Assembly (NCBI GenBank): GCA_913061075.1
Contig: CAJXSK010000015.1
Location: 1 to 35,608, forward strand
Direction of reading: 5' to 3'
DNA from: an uncultured Piscirickettsiaceae bacterium
Lineage (GTDB): Bacteria; Pseudomonadota; Gammaproteobacteria; Methylococcales; Cycloclasticaceae
Length of the DNA stretch: 35,608 nt
Shown: piece after piece, positions 1 to 5,074 of the stretch
How positions within the stretch are numbered: the stretch's first letter is position 1
Layout: each line of letters starts with the position of its first letter
Translations under genes and position numbers: made by a program
Notes under the pieces: generated by a model
Told to the model about the DNA's origin: nothing
What the model saw: only the letters and a program-made list of their open reading frames with translations
Database searches by the model: none

Positions 1-5
1 AAAAC

Positions 6-66
6 TATCGGGATTCCCGATAATACTGTTTTGTGGGATACAATCCCATAAAACATACTGTTATAC
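6..66 (+). other. Right part of an attC recombination site (preceding cassette)
   Basis: The stretch holds two hairpins: a perfect 8-bp stem at 6-13/15-22 and a 13-bp stem with one G-T pair at 27-39/43-55. It ends in the box GTTATAC (60-66), which fits the GTTRRRY-like core of attC. GTTATAC is the exact reverse complement of GTATAAC at 790-796, the box that opens the next attC, so the following gene is bracketed as a cassette. The left half of this site, if it is one, lies outside the window. Confidence 0.5.
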
Positions 67-80
67 CCTCAAGGATAAAT

Positions 81-785
81 ATGTTTAGCCAAGCTGTCAT
101 TGAAAAACTCGATTACTACGTTTATTTCCTTCAAGACCCAAGTACAGACGAAGTTTTTTATGTCGGAAAAGGAAATGGTAATCGAGTATTTAATCATATG
201 GCCTGTGCGATAGAGACCGATGGCGTAACTGAAAAGCTAGACACTATTCGAGCAATTATAAATTCTGGGCTTAAGCCAAGGCACTACATTTTAAGGCATG
301 GCCTTAGTGAGCAGACAGCATTTGAAATTGAAGCGGCCTTAATTGACTTTATAGGAATGAAAAACTTATCCAATCTACAAGGCGGCCACTATTCAAGTGA
401 TTTTGGAATTAAAACATCAGAAGAGATATCGGCAATTTATGAAGCCGAGGAACTATCAACCGACATGCCCTCATTGCTTATTAACATCAACAAGCTGTAT
501 CGCCGAGAAATGACAGAAGAAGAACTTTACGATGCTACGAGAAAATCTTGGGTTCTCGGTAATAGGAAAGAAAAAGCACAATATGCCATAGCCACATATC
601 GTGGATTAACGCGTGAAATATATAAAATTGAAAGTTGGTTCCCTGTTGAAGTAAATGGGAAAACTCGCTACGGCTTTAATGGCTGCATTGCCGAAAAGGA
701 TATTCGTGAAAGTATTAGATATAAGTCTATTGCTTCATTTTTCAGCAAAGGTGCTGCAAACCCTATAAAGTATTTAAATTGCTAA
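81..785 (+). CDS. GIY-YIG (LEM-3-like) domain protein in an integron cassette
   Basis: This is a 234-residue protein. The ATG at 81 is preferred over the upstream ATG at 33 because it has AAGGAT just upstream and lies after the cassette boundary at 60, whereas 33 lies inside the hairpin of the previous attC. Residues 12-40 read YYVYFLQD...VFYVGKGNGNRVFNH, a variant GIY-YIG nuclease signature of the LEM-3-like type, with Y, Y, G and a downstream R. The rest (about 95-234) matches nothing I recognise. It has no signal peptide and no membrane segment. Family members are structure- or site-specific DNA endonucleases, and a nuclease role here is inference. It is the sole gene of cassette 1 (61-843), with no visible promoter of its own. 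Confidence 0.75.
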   Translation: MFSQAVIEKLDYYVYFLQDPSTDEVFYVGKGNGNRVFNHMACAIETDGVTEKLDTIRAIINSGLKPRHYILRHGLSEQTAFEIEAALIDFIGMKNLSNLQGGHYSSDFGIKTSEEISAIYEAEELSTDMPSLLININKLYRREMTEEELYDATRKSWVLGNRKEKAQYAIATYRGLTREIYKIESWFPVEVNGKTRYGFNGCIAEKDIRESIRYKSIASFFSKGAANPIKYLNC

Positions 786-789
786 TCAG

Positions 790-849
790 GTATAACAATC
801 ACATCCAGCGGACTCCGCTACGCTACGCCGCTGATGTGAAGCGTTAAAA
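790..849 (+). other. attC site 1 (end of cassette 1)
   Basis: The site runs from GTATAAC (790-796) to GTTAAAA (843-849). Between them the arms TCACATC-C-AGCGG and CCGC-TGATGTGA pair with an unpaired extra base, which is the hallmark of a folded attC bottom strand. It is about 60 bp, the short attC class. The left box is the exact reverse complement of the box at 60-66. Confidence 0.8.
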
Positions 850-1036
850 GGACACTTCGCTCTGGCTCAGTGCCCTTTTAACGTTCCGTGTTGTCGGATG
901 CCCTGCCAAACCATCGTGTTAGTAATCCGCTACGCGTCCTACTAACAAGACGGTTCGTCAGGAAAGCTTCCCGTATAATATGATAAGCCTTCGGACTCAC
1001 CAATTACACGGGAAGCTTTCCCGACAACACGGAACG
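844..1036 (+). mobile_element. Gene-less integron cassette 2
   Basis: The cassette starts at the G/TT point of GTTAAAAGG (843-851). Its attC opens with the exact complement CCTTTTAAC (874-882) and ends at the next G/TT point (1036/1037). Only about 22 bases lie between its two boxes, so there is no room for a gene. No convincing ORF, promoter or RNA signal is visible other than the palindromes described for its attC. Confidence 0.75.
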
Positions 1037-1042
1037 TTAGGG
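874..1042 (+). repeat. attC site 2: large three-way nested palindrome
   Basis: The outer arms 879-897 and 1021-1039 are perfect 19-bp inverted repeats. Inside them lie two further hairpins: 902-924 with 940-962 (imperfect) and 961-974 with 1008-1021 (perfect 14 bp). Either strand could fold into a three-way junction. The ends CCTTTTAAC and GTTAGGG fit attC core boxes. Known attC sites usually have short imperfect arms with extrahelical bases, so perfect arms on this scale are atypical. A small non-autonomous element sitting inside an attC is an alternative. Confidence 0.7.
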
Positions 1043-1064
1043 CTCATAAATACAGAGATAAATT

Positions 1065-1577
1065 ATGAAAGAAGATATTAATGATCTAGCTAAGGAACAT
1101 TTGGGTTCCGCATACAAAGACCTTGAAGCGTCAGAGCAAAAGGTAATTGACAGTATTGTAGAAGCCGAACCTATCGTAGAAAACGTTAATGAGATATTTC
1201 ATGAGCAGTTGTCTTTTGGTCAGCGACTCGCTGATAAGATTTCATCTTTCGGTGGCTCATGGACATTCATAATAATATTTTTAACCGTTCTAGTATCATG
1301 GATGGCGATAAACTCATTTTTTTTAGTAAGTCCAAAAGAACCCTTTGATCCATACCCATATATTCTTCTGAACCTAATGCTGTCGTCTATAGCAGCTCTT
1401 CAAGCACCAATCATAATGATGTCTCAAAATCGAAATACAGCTAAGGACAGATTAGACATTACTGAAAACTATAAAGTAAGTTTGAAAACAGATTTAGAAA
1501 TCACACGCTTACATCAAAAAATAGACGCGCTTATGAAAATCATAAGTGCAAAAAATGCTAGCAATGAAAAGCCCTAA
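1065..1577 (+). CDS. DUF1003 family membrane protein in an integron cassette
   Basis: This 170-residue protein has an acidic N-terminal soluble part (1-60), a first membrane helix at about 67-88 and a second at about 98-119. The DUF1003 signature lies in and around helix 2 (FDPYPYILLNLMLSS...QAPIIMMSQNR, residues 94-123), followed by a charged helical tail. The function of the family is unknown; it sits in the inner membrane. It is the only gene of cassette 3 (1037-1622). The TAA stop (1575-1577) lies inside the attC box AGCCCTAAC, so the recombination site supplies the stop codon. Upstream there is only a weak ribosome site (GAGATAA) and no clear promoter, so expression probably depends on upstream transcription. 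Confidence 0.85.
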   Translation: MKEDINDLAKEHLGSAYKDLEASEQKVIDSIVEAEPIVENVNEIFHEQLSFGQRLADKISSFGGSWTFIIIFLTVLVSWMAINSFFLVSPKEPFDPYPYILLNLMLSSIAALQAPIIMMSQNRNTAKDRLDITENYKVSLKTDLEITRLHQKIDALMKIISAKNASNEKP

Positions 1578-1628
1578 CAAATCACTCAACTGGACGAGCT
1601 ACGCTAACGCTTCGCTCGCCCGTTAGCT
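1570..1628 (+). other. attC site 3 (end of cassette 3)
   Basis: The site opens with AGCCCTAAC (1570-1578), the exact reverse complement of the cassette start GTTAGGGCT at 1036-1044, and closes with GTTAGCT (1622-1628). Inner arms CGAGC...GCTCG with unpaired bases surround a short loop. The length, about 59 bp, is typical of a short attC. Confidence 0.85.
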
Positions 1629-1641
1629 GTAAAAGAAATTC

Positions 1642-1676
1642 TTGAAAATTCACAAGTGATAGTATAGTATCACTTT
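1642..1676 (+). promoter_or_regulatory. Promoter and operator of the phd-parE cassette
   Basis: TTGAAA (1642-1647) could be a -35 box, with TATAGT (1663-1668) or TAGTAT (1665-1670) as -10. A perfect inverted repeat, AAGTGATA (1654-1661) and TATCACTT (1668-1675), covers the -10. This is where a Phd/YefM antitoxin would autorepress. The predicted transcription start falls within a few bases of the antitoxin ATG at 1677, leaving no space for a ribosome binding site. Confidence 0.6.
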
Positions 1677-1934
1677 ATGAAAATTGAATTAGTTACTACT
1701 TTAAAGCGTCAGGCCACCAAAATATTGGCTGAATTACATGATTCAAAAGAGCCTGTACTTATCACCGAACATGGTAAACCATCTGCATATCTTGTTGATG
1801 TTCAAGATTATGAAATGATGCAAAATCGAATGGAAATCCTAGATGGATTAGCTAAGGGTGAAACGGCTATTTTAGAAAATCGTATTTATACTCAAGCAGA
1901 AGCAAAAGATAAAATGAGTAAATGGCTCAGGTAA
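1677..1934 (+). CDS. Phd/YefM family antitoxin (partner of ParE-type toxin)
   Basis: This 85-residue protein has an N-terminal Phd/YefM DNA-binding fold (MKIELVTTLKRQATKILAELHDSKEPVLITEHGKPSAYLVDV, residues 1-42) and a C-terminal toxin-binding helix rich in charged residues. By family knowledge it neutralises the adjacent toxin and represses the operon by binding the palindrome immediately upstream. No Shine-Dalgarno sequence is visible and the ATG almost coincides with the predicted transcript start, so a leaderless mRNA is inferred. It overlaps the toxin gene by 13 bases, which suggests translational coupling. It is the first gene of cassette 4 (1623-2343). Confidence 0.85.
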   Translation: MKIELVTTLKRQATKILAELHDSKEPVLITEHGKPSAYLVDVQDYEMMQNRMEILDGLAKGETAILENRIYTQAEAKDKMSKWLR

Positions 1935-2233
1935 TATGGACCGAACCAGCTCTATCTGACCTTAATGCAATAGCTGAGTATATAGCTCTTGATAAACCAA
2001 GTGCTGCTATTAATCTAGTGCAAAAAATTTTTTCTAGTACAGACCAACTTGAGGAGTTTCCAGAGTTAGGCCGTAAACCCCCAGAATTTAAAAAATCAAG
2101 ATATTTAGAAATTATTGTCAATCCATGTCGTATTTTTTATCGCATAGAAGGTGATAAAGTATACATACTTTACGTTATGCGAAATGAAAGAACATTGCGA
2201 AAATATCTGCTTAATGCAAAAAAAAACAGCTAA
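1922..2233 (+). CDS. ParE/RelE superfamily toxin (ParE type)
   Basis: This 103-residue protein begins VIWTEPALSDLNAIAEYIALDKPSAA, the two-helix start of ParE-type toxins, and carries the core FPELGRKPPEFKKSRYLEIIVNPCRIFYRIEGDKVYILYVMRNERTL. ParE homologues poison DNA gyrase, while RelE homologues cut mRNA. The sequence looks more ParE-like, but the target is inferred. Its ATG overlaps the antitoxin gene. The TAA stop (2231-2233) lies inside the attC box CAGCTAAC, so the recombination site supplies the stop here too. Confidence 0.85.
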   Translation: MAQVIWTEPALSDLNAIAEYIALDKPSAAINLVQKIFSSTDQLEEFPELGRKPPEFKKSRYLEIIVNPCRIFYRIEGDKVYILYVMRNERTLRKYLLNAKKNS

Positions 2234-2349
2234 CAAAAAGTTCCAGTTAACCGCTGGCAGCGCAGTTCGTTTCTAAGGTTATTTTTATCAACGTTCTGTG
2301 CGTTGTTAGAGTTCATCGTATATCTGCCAGCGTCAACGGAACGTTATGT
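2227..2349 (+). other. attC site 4 (end of cassette 4)
   Basis: The site opens with CAGCTAAC (2227-2234), the exact reverse complement of the cassette start GTTAGCTG at 1622-1629, and ends at GTTATGT (2343-2349). The left arm (GTTCC-a-GTT..., from about 2241) pairs with the right arm (CTGCCAGCG-TCAACGGAAC, about 2324-2342) with extrahelical bases. An unpaired terminal region of about 60 bases lies between them. At about 120 bp it resembles the long Vibrio-repeat class. Confidence 0.85.
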
Positions 2350-2358
2350 TCTAAAAAC

Positions 2359-2400
2359 TTGATTATCCGTACGTTTTAGCGTACGCTCTATTCAGAGGTA
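2359..2400 (+). promoter_or_regulatory. Candidate operator/promoter of the yefM-yoeB-like cassette
   Basis: Two CGTACG hexamers (2368-2373 and 2380-2385) lie 12 bp apart, just downstream of a possible -35 (TTGATT, 2359-2364). YefM-YoeB operators are known to use paired TGTACA-type hexamers, and this spacing fits that geometry. The -10 box is not clear. AGAGGT (2394-2399) is a plausible ribosome site for the ATG at 2408. Confidence 0.5.
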
Positions 2401-2407
2401 AATAATC

Positions 2408-2650
2408 ATGACCATTATAAATGCAACTGAGGCAAGAACTAGGTTATACAGTCTTATTGACGAGGCTACTGACACTCATCAACCTGTTGTAATTACAGGA
2501 AAAAGAGGTAATGCAGTATTAGTTTCAGAAGAAGACTGGAATGCTATTTCTGAAACACTCCATTTACTGTCAGTACCAGGAATGAGAGAGTCTATCCAAG
2601 AGGGATTAAAACAAGACCTATCTGAAAGCTCCAAGGAGCTTGATTGGTGA
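2408..2650 (+). CDS. YefM/Phd family antitoxin
   Basis: This 80-residue protein has an N-terminal YefM fold (TIINATEARTRLYSLIDEATDTHQPVVITGKRGNAVLVSEEDWNAISETLHLLS) followed by an acidic C-terminal segment (SIQEGLKQDLSESSKELDW) of the kind that wraps the YoeB/Txe toxin. It should neutralise the next gene product and autorepress through the CGTACG pair upstream. Its stop codon overlaps the toxin start (GTGA), the usual coupled arrangement. It is the first gene of the last cassette (2344 to about 2923). Confidence 0.9.
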   Translation: MTIINATEARTRLYSLIDEATDTHQPVVITGKRGNAVLVSEEDWNAISETLHLLSVPGMRESIQEGLKQDLSESSKELDW

Positions 2651-2910
2651 CTTGGGAGATAGTGTATACAAAACAAGCTCAAAAGGATGCCAGAAAACTT
2701 GCTTCTTCTGGGCTAAAGAACAAAGCTAAAACTCTTTTAGATGTAATTCAAAAAGACCCTTACCAAAACCCACCTCCATATGAAAAGCTGGTAGGTGATT
2801 TATCTGGTGCTTATTCACGCCGTATCAATATACAGCATAGGCTGGTGTATCAAATATACGAAAAAGAAAAAACTATAAAAGTTATCAGGCTTTGGTCACA
2901 CTATGAATAA
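2647..2910 (+). CDS. Txe/YoeB family ribosome-dependent mRNA endonuclease toxin
   Basis: From the GTG at 2647 the protein has 87 residues. The GTG is preferred over the TTG at 2644 because AGGAG (2634-2638) is 8 bases upstream and GTG overlaps the antitoxin TGA by three bases. Family hallmarks are PPPYEKLVGDLSGAYSRRINIQHRLVYQI and the C-terminal WSHYE. Glu46, Arg65 and the His85-Tyr86 pair sit where YoeB has its catalytic Glu46, Arg65, His83 and Tyr84. Known homologues cleave mRNA on the ribosome. It pairs with the antitoxin immediately upstream. Confidence 0.9.
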   Translation: MTWEIVYTKQAQKDARKLASSGLKNKAKTLLDVIQKDPYQNPPPYEKLVGDLSGAYSRRINIQHRLVYQIYEKEKTIKVIRLWSHYE

Positions 2911-2913
2911 GCT

Positions 2914-2976
2914 GAACATAAAGCGATAATTAGTAATTAGAGTAATTAGAGTAATTAGGGTCAGACTCGACTTAAT
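2914..2976 (+). repeat. Decayed attC box and AGTAATTAG tandem repeat at the array end
   Basis: The last cassette starts with GTTATGTTC (2343-2351), so its attC should open with GAACATAAC. At 2914-2922 the sequence is GAACATAAA: eight of nine bases match but the critical final C is lost. No right half follows. Instead there are three perfect tandem copies of AGTAATTAG (2932-2940, 2941-2949, 2950-2958), preceded by a partial copy, and then GGTCAGACTCGACTTAAT (2959-2976). The latter resembles sequences I associate with edges of IS200-like/REP elements, but no transposase is present. The rest, 2977-3062, shows nothing I can name. Confidence 0.6.
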
Positions 2977-3197
2977 CGCAAATCTGAAATAATCAATCAT
3001 CGCCCATCATATATTCATACTGCTCATGCTTAGCAAAGGTTAAAAACGTCGTACTAGATTAATGGGGAGTTGCCCATTTAAATCTAACGTTATCGTTTTT
3101 CAGAATTAAGCCTTATAATTTAAGGGTTTCAATAAACGCAAATAGAACCCATATCAAAACACCAACCTGCTTTACAGAACTTGCCTTAATTCCACCC

Positions 3198-4403
3198 TTG
3201 TTAGCCCGATTAACTGAGTTGGATTATAAGCAACCTACCCCTATTCAAGCACAAGCAACTCCTATTGTATTAGCGGGGAGAGACTTAATTGCAGGGGCAA
3301 ATACCGGCTCGGGAAAAACGGCCGCCTTTGCGTTACCTATGTTGCAAACCTTATTGGCTGAAAAACCAATGGGTTGTAAAGGCACGAAAGGTAACTTTGT
3401 TTCTGGGTTAATTTTAGTTCCGACGCGTGAACTGGCCAAGCAAATTGCGGACAGCATTAATTCTTATGCACTGCATTTGAATGGTGCGATTAAAACAATA
3501 GCTGTTTATGGTGGTGTATCCGCGAATACTCAAATGCTAGCATTACGCGGTGGTACCGACATGTTGGTGGCAACGCCAGGCCGGTTGCTTGATTTGATTT
3601 CAAGTAATGCGGTTAAACTCGACAAGCTTAAAACCTTAGTGCTTGATGAAGCTGATAGGATGTTAAGCCTTGGTTTCAATGATGAGTTATCCGCTTTATT
3701 AGAATTGATGCCTAAGAAAAGACAGGTTGTATTATTTTCCGCGACTTTTCCTGAAAAAGTACAAACGTTAACCAAAGAGCTGTTAAACAACCCTGTTGAA
3801 ATTCAATTGCAAAATAAAGATGCCAGCACCTTAGTACAGCGCGTTTTTACCGTGAATAAGGGCAATAAAACAGCCCTTTTGGCGCATTTAATTAAGCAAC
3901 AAGAATGGCGGCAAATACTTGTTTTCGTTAATGCCAAAAACCACTGTAATCACTTAGCTAAAAAACTGGCTACACGTGGCATTACCGCAGAGGTGTTCCA
4001 TGGTGATAAAACTCAAGAGGCTCGTCACCGTACGCTTGATGCATTTAAAGCAGGCAAAACGAATGTGTTAATTGCAACGGATATTGCTGCCCGTGGCTTA
4101 GACATAGAAAGACTGCCCGTGGTCATCAACTTTGATTTACCAAGAAGTCCGCTGGACTACATACATCGTATTGGCAGAAGTGGCCGCGCCGGTGAAGTGG
4201 GCTTGGCCATATCCCTTATTGATCATGAAGATTATCACCATTTTACAATCATCGAAAAGAAGAACAACATTTGGCTTAAACGCGAGCAAGTGGTTGGCTT
4301 TGAAGCTGATGAAATGAGTAGTGATGATTTATTAGCAGCCAAGAGGCCGATGGCAAAACCACAAGGTACTGGTAAGAAAAAACGCAAACCATCAGTTAAT
4401 TAA
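3198..4403 (+). CDS. DEAD-box ATP-dependent RNA helicase (RhlE-like)
   Basis: From the TTG at 3198 this is a 401-residue protein. It has all helicase motifs: Q motif (PTPIQ, 13-17), motif I (ANTGSGKT, 34-41), PTRELA (75-80), TPGR (126-129), DEAD (150-153), SAT (181-183), ATDIAARGLD (293-302) and HRIGRSGR (323-330). A basic tail, KKKRKPSVN, follows. Such enzymes remodel RNA duplexes in ribosome assembly or mRNA decay. The start is odd: the family-conserved Phe and following residues (CFTELALIPPLLARLTEL) are encoded in the same frame upstream from about 3168. That frame is open back to 3063 but contains no ATG, GTG or TTG before 3198. TAAGGG (3121-3126) lies 5 bases before an ATA (3132), a possible rare start. 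Either TTG is used and the N-terminus is short, or the start codon has been lost. Confidence 0.85.
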   Translation: MLARLTELDYKQPTPIQAQATPIVLAGRDLIAGANTGSGKTAAFALPMLQTLLAEKPMGCKGTKGNFVSGLILVPTRELAKQIADSINSYALHLNGAIKTIAVYGGVSANTQMLALRGGTDMLVATPGRLLDLISSNAVKLDKLKTLVLDEADRMLSLGFNDELSALLELMPKKRQVVLFSATFPEKVQTLTKELLNNPVEIQLQNKDASTLVQRVFTVNKGNKTALLAHLIKQQEWRQILVFVNAKNHCNHLAKKLATRGITAEVFHGDKTQEARHRTLDAFKAGKTNVLIATDIAARGLDIERLPVVINFDLPRSPLDYIHRIGRSGRAGEVGLAISLIDHEDYHHFTIIEKKNNIWLKREQVVGFEADEMSSDDLLAAKRPMAKPQGTGKKKRKPSVN

Positions 4404-4451
4404 TATTGATTTGATGTTATAAAAAGAAAATTCGGCAGCAAAGTGCCGTAT

Positions 4452-4485
4452 TATAATGACTCTAATTTTAGAGTTATGTAGAGGA
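4452..4485 (+). promoter_or_regulatory. Promoter -10, leader hairpin and ribosome site of the small Lys-rich gene
   Basis: A perfect TATAAT (4452-4457) is followed by a short inverted repeat, CTCTAA-TT-TTAGAG (4460-4473), in the predicted leader, and then by GAGGA (4481-4485) seven bases before the ATG at 4493. No good -35 is seen. The helicase gene ends 48 bases upstream of the -10, so the small gene probably has its own transcript. Confidence 0.5.
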
Positions 4486-4492
4486 AAAACCA

Positions 4493-4636
4493 ATGGCTAA
4501 AACCAATTACGCGTTTGAAAAGCGTCAGAAAGAAATCGCAAAAAAGAAAAAGAAAGAAGAGAAGCGTTTGCAAAAAGCTGCGGCAGCCGAAAATCAGCCA
4601 TCAGATGATACTGCTACGACAACCGATGACACATAA
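4493..4636 (+). CDS. Conserved small Lys/Glu-rich protein, 47 residues
   Basis: The protein starts MAKTNYAFEKRQKEIAKKKKKEEKR and ends with an acidic Thr/Asp-rich tail (QPSDDTATTTDDT). It has its own TATAAT box and a well-placed GAGGA ribosome site, which supports it as a real gene despite its size. The N-terminal pattern MAK-NY-FEKRQ-E-AKKKKKEEK resembles a small gammaproteobacterial family of unknown function that I recall only loosely. It should be a soluble, highly charged helix, and nucleic acid or ribosome binding is a guess from charge alone. Confidence 0.75.
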   Translation: MAKTNYAFEKRQKEIAKKKKKEEKRLQKAAAAENQPSDDTATTTDDT

Positions 4637-4673
4637 AAACTCATACTATCTACTCTCAAGTAGCTGATAATCG

Positions 4674-4697
4674 AGGGCTATCTGCCCTTAGTCTTTC
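4674..4697. terminator. Possible bidirectional terminator between convergent genes
   Basis: AGGGC (4674-4678) pairs with GCCCT (4684-4688) across a 5-base loop and is followed on the + strand by TAGTCTTTC. The stem is short and the T tract imperfect. Its position between two converging genes is the main reason to list it. Confidence 0.35.
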
Positions 4698-5050
4698 TAA
4701 AATCCCCACCTCTTAAGGTCCACCACTGGTTGTTTAGCATCTATTGCTTTTAAGCCTTTCACGCATCGTACTATCATCCAAATGACCAGCACCAAATACA
4801 TGATGTAGCCAATACCTACAAACATCAAAATACTCGCTATAAATGCAAATAAAATACCTATCCAAAACGTTCTTATTTGATATTGGTAGTGTGTTTTGAG
4901 CCAAGATTCGACGTCTTGTTGATTCATATAGGCCATAACGATGCCTATTATTGCGGTAATGCCAAATACTAAGCTCGCTAAAAATAAAAAGTAAACGATT
5001 TTTGCATTTCCTCTGCTGCTACTTAACCCTAGGTTTTGCATGTCATTCAT
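4697..5050 (-). CDS. DUF4870-like small integral membrane protein
   Basis: This 117-residue protein has three predicted membrane helices, at about 18-41, 61-79 and 80-96, ending with the basic motif IVRCVKGLKAIDAKQPVVDLKRWGF. The region HYQYQIRTFWIG between helices 1 and 2 is typical of the Tic20/DUF4870-like family of bacterial membrane proteins. The function is unknown. It is the last gene of the leftward zapE operon, 24 bases after the YebC-family gene. Confidence 0.75.
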   Translation of the reverse strand: MNDMQNLGLSSSRGNAKIVYFLFLASLVFGITAIIGIVMAYMNQQDVESWLKTHYQYQIRTFWIGILFAFIASILMFVGIGYIMYLVLVIWMIVRCVKGLKAIDAKQPVVDLKRWGF

Positions 5051-5074
5051 TTGAGTTTTCTCTGATAATATTAG

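Noticed and set aside
33-80. Upstream ATG for the GIY-YIG gene
   Set aside because: It falls within the attC hairpin of the previous cassette, before the cassette boundary at 60, and lacks a ribosome site.
81-785. Homing endonuclease of a group I intron
   Set aside because: There is no intron structure and no interrupted host gene. The cassette boundaries account for its presence.
780-1060. CRISPR array or tRNA cluster
   Set aside because: The repeats are inverted, not direct with regular spacers, and no cloverleaf with a CCA end or anticodon arm fits. attC structure explains them.
2644-2646. TTG as the YoeB-like toxin start
   Set aside because: GTG at 2647 overlaps the antitoxin stop in the usual way and is better spaced from AGGAG.
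2925-2976. Complete insertion sequence
   Set aside because: There is no transposase frame and no matching second end within the window; only a possible edge sequence is seen.
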